Of a stretch of 64,000 nt of DNA, positions 21,209 through 30,483 are shown one piece after another. The translations under genes and the position numbers were made by a program. Numbering within the stretch: position 1 is the first letter of the stretch; every line of letters starts with the position of its first letter. Under the pieces are notes generated by a model. That model had not been told where the DNA came from. It searched no databases and worked only from the letters and a program-made list of their open reading frames with translations. The stretch covers positions 682,001 to 746,000 of the forward strand of contig OAPG01000002.1 in the NCBI GenBank assembly GCA_900208305.1, written 5' to 3'. The stretch is from Melanopsichium pennsylvanicum (taxonomy: Eukaryota > Basidiomycota > Ustilaginomycetes > Ustilaginales).

Positions 21209-22675
21209 ATGTCGTCCGCTATTGCTGCCAACGTTACCGCTGCCGGTCAGCGCGCTGGCAAGAAGGTCGCCGCTCCTGCTGCTGACAAGCCCAACAAGAA
21301 CCAGGTCCGATACTCCCACCGCAAGGCTGCCGTCTATGATGAGAAGAGCATCCCCACTTTCGAAGTGCCCTCTCTTACCGTCAAGGACTTGCTCTCTGCC
21401 ATTCCCGCTCACTGCTTCGAGCGTTCCGCATTCAAGTCCTTCACCTATGTCTTTGCTGACTTTGCTATGGTCGCTGCTCTTGGCTATGCCGCTAGCTTCA
21501 TTGACCCTACCGTCGCGAGCACCTTCTCTGGTCTCAAGTCCAACGCTCTTTCTCCATACTTTTCCATCGCGGTCCAGCAGGCTGCTGCTCGTTTCGCTGC
21601 CTGGTCTGCTTACTGGATCCTTCAGGGTATGGTTTTCACCGGTATCTGGGTAATTGCTCACGAGTGCGGTCACCAGAGCTTCTCAACTAGCAAGACCCTC
21701 AACAATGCCGTCGGCTGGGTCCTTCACTCTTCCCTCCTCGTGCCTTACCACTCGTGGAGGATTTCGCACGCCCGCCACCACGCCGCCACCGGTCACTTGA
21801 CCCGCGACGAGGTGTTCGTCCCCCGCACCCGATCCCAGCGCGGCCGTCTCCCCCTCCAGCCCGCCCCCAAGTCCGGCGATGACTCCAACGACGAGGACGC
21901 TGTAGAGAAGGAGGTCGGTTCCGTCAAGGTCGAGGAGACTTTTGGCGAGTGGCTCTCTGAGGTTCTTGAGGATGCTCCCTTGTACAACCTGTTCTACATC
22001 TTTGTTCAGCAGCTCCTCGGCTGGCCTCTGTACCTCATCAGGAACGCCTCCGGTCAGCTCCACTACCCCAAGTACACCAATCACTTCAACCCCGATGCTA
22101 TCATCTTTGACAAGCGCCACCGCTCGCAGATCATCGTTTCCGACCTTGGTATCGCCGCCACCCTCAGCGCTTTGACTGCCTGGGGCATGCTAAGCCAAGG
22201 TGGTTTCTCTGACGTCTTCCGATACTACGTCATTCCTTACTTCTTCTGCAACCACTGGCTCGTCATGATCACCTACCTCCAGCACACTGACCCCGCCCTC
22301 CCCCACTACAAGGCTGAGACATGGACTTTCCCTCGTGGCGCTCTCTGCACCATTGACCGCAACTGGCTCGGTCCCGTTGGTCCTTACCTCTTCCATGGTA
22401 TTGCCGAGACCCATGTCCTCCATCACGTCTCCTCCAAGATTCCCCACTACAATGCATGGGAGGCTACTGAGGCTCTCAAGGCTCGTCTCGGCCAGCACTA
22501 CGTCAAGAGCGAAGAGAACGTCTTCGTCTCGCTCTGGAAGAGCATCAATACCTGCAAGTTTGTTGACGAGAACGACCAGGTCGCCTTCTACCGCACTATC
22601 GACGGTGTACCCCACCGCATCGTTAGCCCCGACAGCGCTTACGCTTCCGACTCGGGTATCGCTTTGTCTGAGTAA
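21209..22675 (+). CDS. Delta-12 (omega-6) fatty acid desaturase
   Basis: A 488-residue membrane di-iron enzyme of the endoplasmic reticulum that introduces the second double bond into oleate, giving linoleate. Three histidine boxes are intact: HECGHQ from residue 151, HARHH from 187, and HVLHHV from 402. The spacing is that of fungal FAD2-type enzymes. Hydrophobic spans flank them (about 75-95, 115-145, 300-350). A charged insertion (KSGDDSNDEDAVEKEVGSVKVEETFGEW, about 230-255) lies on the cytosolic side. The first in-frame ATG is at 21209 (CACAAATGTCG). A delta-15 activity cannot be excluded from sequence. Codon use is strongly C-ending, which suggests high expression. The gene is intron-free. 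Confidence 0.92.
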   Translation: MSSAIAANVTAAGQRAGKKVAAPAADKPNKNQVRYSHRKAAVYDEKSIPTFEVPSLTVKDLLSAIPAHCFERSAFKSFTYVFADFAMVAALGYAASFIDPTVASTFSGLKSNALSPYFSIAVQQAAARFAAWSAYWILQGMVFTGIWVIAHECGHQSFSTSKTLNNAVGWVLHSSLLVPYHSWRISHARHHAATGHLTRDEVFVPRTRSQRGRLPLQPAPKSGDDSNDEDAVEKEVGSVKVEETFGEWLSEVLEDAPLYNLFYIFVQQLLGWPLYLIRNASGQLHYPKYTNHFNPDAIIFDKRHRSQIIVSDLGIAATLSALTAWGMLSQGGFSDVFRYYVIPYFFCNHWLVMITYLQHTDPALPHYKAETWTFPRGALCTIDRNWLGPVGPYLFHGIAETHVLHHVSSKIPHYNAWEATEALKARLGQHYVKSEENVFVSLWKSINTCKFVDENDQVAFYRTIDGVPHRIVSPDSAYASDSGIALSE

Positions 22676-23529
22676 GGGGAGCATTCGCCTTCTCTCATGA
22701 TCTCAACATATACACCTGCCTCCCCATATAATCATATTTATCCCTTTTTCATCCCAAAACTTCACTAAGAATACGCGTGAACTATGCTTATCGCAAGCTC
22801 CAAGACCGCTCCACACAGATCGTTTTTTTGTAAATGACTTCTGATTTGTCACCTTTTTTAAACCCCATCAGCAGAGGTATACTTTTTCTGTGCTTAGGTG
22901 CAGCATTACATGAGCGTCGCGAAAAATGACTTGTCGCGCCGATGATGTTGTCAAGCTTCTGACAACAGAGAACTGTGATGTGCATCGTGGCCTTTCTAAT
23001 GTGTTTCAAGTTTCGTTGACTTGTGGCTCAAGCGTCGCTAGTATCGTCAGAAGTACAGATCTGAGCGCCAGACAGAGGTCGAAGAGGAAGCTACCATGCT
23101 CGCAGGCTGCGCACAGCAGACAGAGCAGTTGACGCGAAAATGGCCAGTTGCTGGATTCGCAGAACTCATGCGGCATAGCTCTGTTAGAATCAGAAGCAGG
23201 ATAAGATTGATAGTGGACTGTGTTGCCACAACGAGTGTCCAAGATGACCCAACAGGGGTCCAGCCGTAGAAAGGAGGAGAGGGCAAAGCTGCCTAGTAAC
23301 ACATTTTCGAACGAGAAATTTGTTCCGCGGCGGAGCCGCCTCCACACCAACACAGGTTCTTGATGCACCCATAAAAATCCCTGCTCTGTCGTATCCTTCT
23401 CATCACCGTTGACAACCTCGCCCAGCTCTTCAACTACAAGCAACGGACTGGCCGCAGCAATATAGACCCTCAGCACAGAAAAAACACAAGCTCAGTCATG
23501 CCTTGAAGGACCGGTTACTGTATTTCACA
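22676..23529. other. Intergenic region
   Basis: Spacer between the desaturase and GPATCH1-like genes. A minus-strand open frame (23006-23476) has no ATG start and no recognisable content. TACTGTA lies at 23516-23522, just before the next ATG. Confidence 0.6.
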
Positions 23530-26043
23530 ATGGCGACAGATCGTCTACGCCGAAAGCTTAGGGACCTGCCCTCGGAAACCGTCTCCAACTTGACCCAGAA
23601 CGACAAGCTATGCGCATTCGGCACCCCACTTCCAGATCTGACCTCACGCAAAATCGACCCCAATGAACATAAGCCGATCCATCTTCAAGAAGCCAGAGAT
23701 GCTCAGGGCAGACGAAGGTTTCATGGCGCCTTCACTGGCGGTTTCAGTGCTGGGTATTTCAACACTGTCGGGTCTAAAGAGGGCTGGACTCCTTCCTCCT
23801 TCCGATCCAGTCGAGCGGATAAGAACAGGAAAGTTGGAGATGAAAAAGACAGGGGAGGCTTGGGAGGTAAGGTGGAAGATTTCATGGACGAAGAAGATCT
23901 AGCAGACTACAAAGCTGCTCAAGCTGTCTCCACCACGACTTGCTCGACTTTCGGAGATAGCCAGCTGGCAGGGCTTCGAGCAGAAACGGTGGCTGATCCA
24001 CTAGCAAAGACGCTGTTTGGAAAAGATATAGGTGTGTCACAACAGGACGCTCTGGGCTTTCAGCTAATGCGCCGAATGGGATGGAAAGATGGCCAAGGCT
24101 TAGGACCTCGTATCGACACTGTTCGAAAAGCTCGTCTGCTCGACCTTATCTCCAACGGTGCACAGGTTTCATCTGGTTCCAATCTCAAACTCGAAGACAT
24201 GAATCGTCTGTATGCGCCACCTGCGACCTCTGTAGTTTCAATCTCTTCCCACCCAAGAGGCCGAGCTGGATTAGGATTCGTCGATGACACTTTGACGCTG
24301 CACCAGGTGCTCCAACCTGGCTACAAACGTGTTTCTCAACCTTCGAATCCTGCAGAGGAAGGCAAAGATGAAGTTTGGCCTGAAGATGCACGACCTCTAC
24401 CGCCCGGATTCCACATTGCAAGAGAATCTGCACCAGCAGAGCCACCAATTCCTACGGCAGAGGTGCCGTCAGGATGGCAACCGGATCCGACCAGGATATG
24501 GAAATGTTACAGGAGCCAACCCGAAGTGACTATAAAAGCGACCAAAACCCCTCAAACAAGAGGAATTCTATTGGGAGAAGCAAGATTTCCCGGACCCCCG
24601 CCGAACATCGCCGCGTTTCTATCTGCCAAAGCTCAGGAGCGACTGGCTGCCGACTCAAACTTTTTGCTACCCAGTACGCCTGCATCTTCCTCCGTATCAC
24701 ACATGATCGAAGCGCCACGACTGGACCCAGCCACCGCAAGATCTGCTTTGCAAGGTCACACGCCCTTCATCACAAATCCTGCAAAGCAAGAACGCTACTT
24801 GACGTATCTCAACTCTCAACTCGACTCAAGCTTCGACTCGCCACAAAGGCTGATCGTGCCTGCAGATCTGACACGGGAACAATATGCATCTGAGCTCATG
24901 GAGTTTAGCAAGAGCGCATCGATATTCCGACCGATGAGTGCAGCTATCGCCTCGCGTTTTACCAAGGCGAGTGTAAGCATCATGGAGCACGAGACCAAGG
25001 CTACTTCTGCCGTTCCTGGATTACGTTTCCCCGCTCCCGCATCTGCTTCAACGTCTTCAGAAGACTCAGAGGAGAGGGATTTGGCAGGCACAGAGGTGAT
25101 TAAGGAGCTTACGACGTCGCAACAAGCGGCAAAGAGGGGCAACTTTGGTCATTGGACTCGGAAAACCGAATCTTGGGCTCCAGAGAGATTGTTGTGTAAA
25201 CGATTTGGGGTTCCTGAACCACCCGTCTTCCGCCAGAGCAGAAACCTAGGGTCTAATACACAGCACAGCACTGCTGAAGGACCCGATCCTGAAGAAGACC
25301 CACATCCGTTCTACGGCTCGACCCAATCGGCGAAGGCCAAACGCAAGTCGGGTATCAAGCTCGACGCGCATTGGGAGAAGAATAAGCATCATCTTATGGC
25401 TCTGGCTGCTGCCGGTTCAACTCCGCTCTCGTTCGATGCTCAAAGCTCTTTCCGCGAGTCAGCTTCTGACAAGGACGTCAATGATAATGAGGAGAACGTA
25501 ATCGGCATGGGTGATGATGAACGTCAAGGAAAAGATACTTTGACGTACACCAAGCCTGGGATGGATTTGTTTCGAGCTATCTTTGCTTCCGATGAGGAAA
25601 GTGCTGGAGGGAAGCCTGGTGTGGAGACGAAGCCGAAAATGCAAGACCCAACCTCGAGCTCGGGTGTGGTGTTTCAAGCTAAAGCCAAGCGAAAGGATGT
25701 GCATGACGAGGCACGGAAAGTAGCGGCGAAATCCAAGCGCAAAAAGCCACAGTCGAGTAAAAAGTCGCTGTTGACATTCGATCTTGATGACCAAGTTGAC
25801 GAGGGTATCGGGACAAAAAAGATCAACAAGACCAAGAAGTCCTTGTTGACATTCGATCCCGATGATCAAGGCGACATGGACGGAGCCAAACGGAAGGGCA
25901 GGGCGTTGCAGACGGACGCAGCATCTGAGCGATTGTACCTAACTTCTGACAATCGTGGTGATTCTTCTGTGGGATCGGTGGTGTTAGACGAGCCAAAATC
26001 AATTAAGCCAAAGGGTCGTATGCGCGCTTCCGACTTGTTTTGA
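23530..26043 (+). CDS. GPATCH1: GPATCH1/TOUGH-type G-patch protein
   Basis: An 837-residue nuclear protein of the GPATCH1/TGH family, linked in animals and plants to spliceosomes and RNA processing. The family N-terminus is clear: FGTPLPDLTSRKIDPNEHKP, then RFHGAFTGGFSAGYFNTVG and EGWTPSSFRSSR. The G-patch starts near residue 170 (ALGFQLMRRMGWKDGQGLGPR), the glycine-rich module that activates DEAH helicases such as Prp43 or Prp2. Later family blocks include the TSQQAAKRGNFG/WAPERLLCKRF region (about 520-560) and PGMDLFRAIFASDEE (about 676-692). The basic C-terminus carries KKSLLTFDLDDQ and KKSLLTFDPDDQ in tandem. The ATG at 23530 (CACAATGGCG) is the first in frame. It converges with the Ser-rich gene, leaving 159 bases. 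Confidence 0.88.
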   Translation: MATDRLRRKLRDLPSETVSNLTQNDKLCAFGTPLPDLTSRKIDPNEHKPIHLQEARDAQGRRRFHGAFTGGFSAGYFNTVGSKEGWTPSSFRSSRADKNRKVGDEKDRGGLGGKVEDFMDEEDLADYKAAQAVSTTTCSTFGDSQLAGLRAETVADPLAKTLFGKDIGVSQQDALGFQLMRRMGWKDGQGLGPRIDTVRKARLLDLISNGAQVSSGSNLKLEDMNRLYAPPATSVVSISSHPRGRAGLGFVDDTLTLHQVLQPGYKRVSQPSNPAEEGKDEVWPEDARPLPPGFHIARESAPAEPPIPTAEVPSGWQPDPTRIWKCYRSQPEVTIKATKTPQTRGILLGEARFPGPPPNIAAFLSAKAQERLAADSNFLLPSTPASSSVSHMIEAPRLDPATARSALQGHTPFITNPAKQERYLTYLNSQLDSSFDSPQRLIVPADLTREQYASELMEFSKSASIFRPMSAAIASRFTKASVSIMEHETKATSAVPGLRFPAPASASTSSEDSEERDLAGTEVIKELTTSQQAAKRGNFGHWTRKTESWAPERLLCKRFGVPEPPVFRQSRNLGSNTQHSTAEGPDPEEDPHPFYGSTQSAKAKRKSGIKLDAHWEKNKHHLMALAAAGSTPLSFDAQSSFRESASDKDVNDNEENVIGMGDDERQGKDTLTYTKPGMDLFRAIFASDEESAGGKPGVETKPKMQDPTSSSGVVFQAKAKRKDVHDEARKVAAKSKRKKPQSSKKSLLTFDLDDQVDEGIGTKKINKTKKSLLTFDPDDQGDMDGAKRKGRALQTDAASERLYLTSDNRGDSSVGSVVLDEPKSIKPKGRMRASDLF

Positions 26044-26202
26044 TTACCGAAGGAGAATTAAAACCCATCTTTGCTGCACAGGATGTCTTGAGTCTGTGAG
26101 ACAGAGTGAGACGGCTCGACGACAAAAGAGCTTATCGGGAAGAGCAGGGTGCTAGCAAGCGCCTCAGGTCGGCTGTCCTCACAACGCGGCGTAAAGAAAA
26201 TA

Positions 26203-27075
26203 TCACGTCGCCGTGTGCGGACGTCTCCGACGTTCCAATCGAGTGGACCGAGATGTCCAGAAACGGGTTGAAGGAGTCCTCGTTTGAGATTGAAGCGAGG
26301 CCTGGTAGTCAGTCGTCCCGTGTTTGTGTCGATCAATCTGATTGCCGAACGAGATAGCGACTTGCTCAGCTACCGAGAGACTCATTAAAGGTGGAAGATT
26401 GGTATCTGATGGACGTGGACCATCATCGAACGAGATATGTACCAGCTCATGGTCGAGCAAACTTGATGCACGACTAGGCTCGATATCCGAGTCTTCCCAG
26501 CTGTTATTGCTATCAGGTCCAAGTGATGGGAACCTAACTGGAATCGTTTCAGGAGATGGTGGAACGTAGCCATTGTCGACTAGGGTCAAAATCCAGCTTG
26601 GATCAACGTCGGCATGAAATTTGGTCTCGGTGTGCCATCCACTTTGATACTTTGTCTTCATTCGAGAAACGGCTTGCTGTGAGCTCAGATGGCCTGCGCT
26701 TCGTACGTTACTGGAAAGCGGAGAACGAGGCTGATGAAGACCTCGTGGTTGCTTTTCACCAGAGAGCGGCGAGGACGTAGACAGAGCAAAGAAGCTGCGA
26801 CTGTCGATCGTGGATGGAGACCTCAAGTCTTCGCCTCTATGAGAATGATCACTATGTGAAGAAGAATAGAGCGAGTTGCGACTTCCCGTCGAAGATGACG
26901 AAGAGATGGAAAAGAAGCTTCTACTTTTGTTTGCAAACACTTTGGCTTTGTTGGCAACAGAGAAGGTGGGAGAGCTTCGGGTCGATCGTCTCATTGGCTC
27001 GGGGCTTAGCTGTGTCGCTCCTCCTTGAGCCAGGGTTGTGGCTTGAAGCGAAGCCATGAAGCCAATTCCGTCCAT
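26203..27075 (-). CDS. Ser-rich hypothetical protein
   Basis: A 290-residue protein that I do not recognise. Residues 20-120 are Ser/Arg-rich and low in complexity (SFFSISSSSSTGSRNSLYSSSHSD). Residues 135-215 look ordered and may be the conserved part (KTKYQSGWHTETKFHADVDPSWILTLVDNGYVPPSPETIP, ending in an acidic SWEDSDIEPS). There is no signal peptide or membrane segment. It has an ATG start; a second in-frame ATG six codons on (MASLQ) is equally possible. Another minus frame stays open beyond the last 45 codons (26058-26336), so a short intron or a frameshift near the 3' end is possible. Its upstream side faces a 3.4-kb gap shared with the forkhead gene. Confidence 0.55.
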   Translation of the reverse strand: MDGIGFMASLQATTLAQGGATQLSPEPMRRSTRSSPTFSVANKAKVFANKSRSFFSISSSSSTGSRNSLYSSSHSDHSHRGEDLRSPSTIDSRSFFALSTSSPLSGEKQPRGLHQPRSPLSSNVRSAGHLSSQQAVSRMKTKYQSGWHTETKFHADVDPSWILTLVDNGYVPPSPETIPVRFPSLGPDSNNSWEDSDIEPSRASSLLDHELVHISFDDGPRPSDTNLPPLMSLSVAEQVAISFGNQIDRHKHGTTDYQASLQSQTRTPSTRFWTSRSTRLERRRRPHTAT

Positions 27076-27211
27076 GGTAGCTGATGTAAGAGGTCATTCG
27101 AAGATGTTCGAGGAGAAAGAGTATATCAGTCTTATCAAAAAACAGGCTCGATCAAATCTGCTTTTGATCAGCTGTCGGTGATAGTCTAAGACTGACTCGG
27201 TCGCCCGACCC

Positions 27212-27240
27212 GAGAGAGAGAAAGAGAGAGAGAGAGAGAG
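27212..27240. repeat. GA simple repeat
   Basis: GAGAGAGAG, AAA, then an uninterrupted GA run ending before TCGTC. It lies 140 bases upstream of the Ser-rich gene's start. Confidence 0.9.
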
Positions 27241-28053
27241 TCGTCATTGCAGCCGCCACGAGTCAAGACCATCAGAGGGAAAAACGAGATGAAATGTCAG
27301 TGGTGACTGAAATTTGTCGGGCGTGCACGAGAAGCACGGGTTGGATGTTCGCCATACAGTGTTTCGGAAATAGCATCCAAAGCAGCCTCCTCTATGAGAC
27401 CGAAAGCGACCTCGCCCACTTCCAGATTGCTAGTTTCAGAACTGAGAAAAGTTCGATCTCAACTCTTGATCGAGGCTGAACAATCGAGGCGGTGCACCAT
27501 CTGCGCCATCGGAATGAAACCGAAAATTGAGCCAGCTTGAGTTTCGATCACGATGATATGATACAGTAGATTCGGAGCAGGGCTCTGCCTCTGCATGAGG
27601 GTGGGTTACGTGAACTTGTGATTGATGAAGTGGGCTGTAAGTGCCCGTTCACATTTCCATGCATCAGGTACGGAGTGGGCAGTCTAAGCGGGCAATGCCG
27701 ACAAGACTACGACCATGTGCATAGTTTCACCGCACAACAGTAATGCAGGCCTGAGCGGCCGATTGCTTCGGTTGCGGAGCTAAGTTAGCGGCAGTATCAC
27801 GACTGCAAACACTCGACTCACTCGACTTCTTTGCATACAACGTCTAGTCCGTTCCTTACTATAATTGCTGGAAAAAGCTACCTGTGGAATATTGGTGGAG
27901 CCACGTTACTGCTGCGGAGAGTGAGAAAGATGATGGACAGGCTGTTCTCACGGTAGCTTGAGACTGTTGGTTATGGTGGCACACATCAGTGGAACCTGGT
28001 TGTGGAGGCCATCACTGGCTTGTGAAGCTTGCTCTCACTTGTTTGCACGTATT

Positions 28054-28095
28054 TTACTGTACAGTTCATGTACATTAATTCACTGTACGGTACAC
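28054..28095. repeat. TACTGTACAGT / CACTGTACGGTAC motif pair
   Basis: TTACTGTACAGT at 28054-28065 is followed by CATGTACATTAATT and then CACTGTACGGTACAC. The first contains the palindrome ACTGTACAGT. It is one of several such groups in this gene-free stretch. Confidence 0.7.
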
Positions 28096-29112
28096 AGCCA
28101 TTCGAGTGGCAATTTTGATCCAGTATCTGCAATGCATACACTCACCGCACTTTTGGATATTGAAGCCTGGCCGGAAAACAGAATCACGTGATGAGACGCG
28201 ACCAGAACGCGTATGTCCACGCGACGCATAAAGTGACATCGCGGAAAAATGGCACAAGCGAGAGACAAAACGTCAAGAGTTGATTTTCGAGGAAGAGACT
28301 TGAAACTCCTTGCAGTGGGAAGCGCTGCCGACTCCGAGAAAGGCAAGCCGCCCGCGCGTGTGCTCTTTTGCGCTTTGTTTCCGTTCGTGCTGCTGGTGCT
28401 GCTGGTGCTGCTGGCGCTACCGACGATCTTGAGCTAATCACCCACGGGCTTGCCGAGGTAATCAAGGTCTGTCCTCACTCATTCGCAGCGCCAGCGGCTT
28501 GAAAAGAGCATTTACGTGAGAATCGAGCATGGCAGGTCAAAGTCGGAACAGGCAGTTACTTACATGCACAAGAGTGTGGACGATGATGAACAGCTCGGCG
28601 TCATCTGGAACGCAACCGATTTGAATGGGTTTCGAGACGTCACATTGTCAATAGATCACATTCCTTGACACAAGGCACGCACGTACATACGTGAAAAATT
28701 CTCTCGTCTTGCTCGCTAACTTTGAAGAACATTGCATCTATTTTTACTGAGCGGGGGTTTTGGAAGTGCGTTCGTTGCTGCAAACGCCGCTGCTCATTGA
28801 AGCATGGCGATGTGAAGTTTGACTGCTGTAATTGCGTCAAACTTTCCCGAGGCGTGGTGGAGCAGGGTGCTTACAACGATGAGGCGACCGTGGAAGAGGA
28901 AGAGATGCTCAGAGGGGCAAAGCACAAGCTGCACATGTTCGACACACTGCATCGCTCACCAAAGGCAACCTAAAATACGTGCGGCGGACAGCACAGGCAC
29001 GGCGGTTGAGCTCTGTGTGGGAATTGAGGCCAGGCGGAAACGGCGATTTGTGATAAAGAGCGAGGAGGAGCAGATTTTTGTCTTTCGATTTCGAACAAAG
29101 AAGAGACTACTC

Positions 29113-29166
29113 TGTACAGTAATGAACCATACTTCTGCACTTTAATCTAATTCTACTGTACAATAC
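29113..29166. repeat. TGTACAGTAA and TACTGTACAATAC motif pair
   Basis: TGTACAGTAA at 29113-29122 and TACTGTACAATAC at 29154-29166 face each other about 30 bases apart. Further copies lie at 29690-29698 (TACTGTATT) and 29770-29785 (TTACAGTACAATACAG). Confidence 0.7.
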
Positions 29167-30483
29167 ATTTTAATTAATAAGTGGGCTGCGTCGTGGCTCG
29201 GAGACCGCACCAGCCTTTCCGTCCAGGCCTCAGGGCAAATTTTCAGTGTGCATGCTATTCTCTGCTCAAATTCCAACCCCGAGCCGTTCTTTCCTTAGTG
29301 ACTGGCGTAGAGCGACGACATGACCAAGAAGCGAGCGCAGAGAATCGCCGGTTACACCTTTTCTCTCCCAAGTCGGACTTGACTTGATTCGAGGATCCAT
29401 AGCCGCTGTGCTCTCCATCTCTACGATATCTGCTCCCCCTTGCAAGAGGGCAGCCAGCAGACAGATCTTGCCAAACTTGAAAATATGCAGTTGAAAGGCT
29501 TTGACATGCTCATCGGCCTCGTATGCGTGCCTTTGCCAAATTGCACCAAATCATGCTTACTATTCGCAGTGGCTTTCACTCGGACTCGAGCAGGAACTTT
29601 TCATTAGCGCTTGTATGCAGTCTGCCTCCAAGTGTCTCTACTCAGCAACATAGTAGAGTAGAGTAGCGTAGTAGCTCTTCATGCAATTCTACTGTATTCT
29701 ATCCGCGCGATGCACCTCTTTGCTACTATCCCGACACGATCAGAGCTTTACTCTCGTTCGTGCAAGTATTTACAGTACAATACAGGGATCATCGCAGGTC
29801 TAATTTGCTGATGATGCTCGAAGCAAGCCTTAGGGGTGTCAACGGGGTTTGATGAGAGATGGCCATGGTGGCTTGAAATTGGTGGCTACTGCACTCACCG
29901 GCTCGTATCGACGTGATGCGAAACTTGAGTCGCGCTTGAAAAAACCCGCTTGAGCGAGCGAATTTGGGTAGCTCACGCGTTTCAGATTGGGCGTCTTGTT
30001 ACTGCTGCTGCAGCTCCTCGTCCTCCTTTTTGAGCTGCAGATGCTGCCCGTCTTGTACTCTCTTGACCCACTCACTCAGCTCAGAACCTTGACATTTCCA
30101 CTGTCTCTGACTTTGCTCTTCCTTTTTCGTCTGTCACTCGACCTGCTCATCATTCGTATCTGACATCGACACCTTTAGCTTCTCAACTACAACCACCCAT
30201 CACCATCATCATCATTACCATCTCCCGTAAAAATACACCTCTTGAACTAGTCGCAGACGCCCCACATACTCGAGCTGAGGTCACATTGTCACCGACACGC
30301 GACCAAAGCTGCCTATCTCCCCCAACGCGTGAACAGCGTTTCACCATCGTCCGTCCGCATACATCGACGCGTCCGCGATCTATCTCCTTGTACTCGCTTC
30401 GTCCATAATTGCTTCCCTTCTGTTCCTCTTTAACACAACAAGGGCGTATCTAGCCCTGTCGTGCGCTTTAAACTTGGCTTAAC

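Larger units (their letters stand above)
27076..30483. other. Long gene-free region between divergent unknown and forkhead genes
   Basis: 3.4 kb without a supported gene. It has a GA repeat (27212-27240), a CTGCTGGTG triplicate (about 28387-28415), TAG/GAGTAG repeats (about 29650-29673) and the densest set of TACTGTA/TGTACAGTA words in the window (27562, 28054-28095, 29113-29166, 29690-29785). From about 30060 on, the sequence is a pyrimidine-rich leader. The short open frames look unlike protein. Confidence 0.6.

Noticed and set aside
23006..23476. 156-codon minus frame upstream of the GPATCH1-like gene
   Set aside because: No ATG start and no recognisable content; it covers the probable promoter and leader of the next gene.
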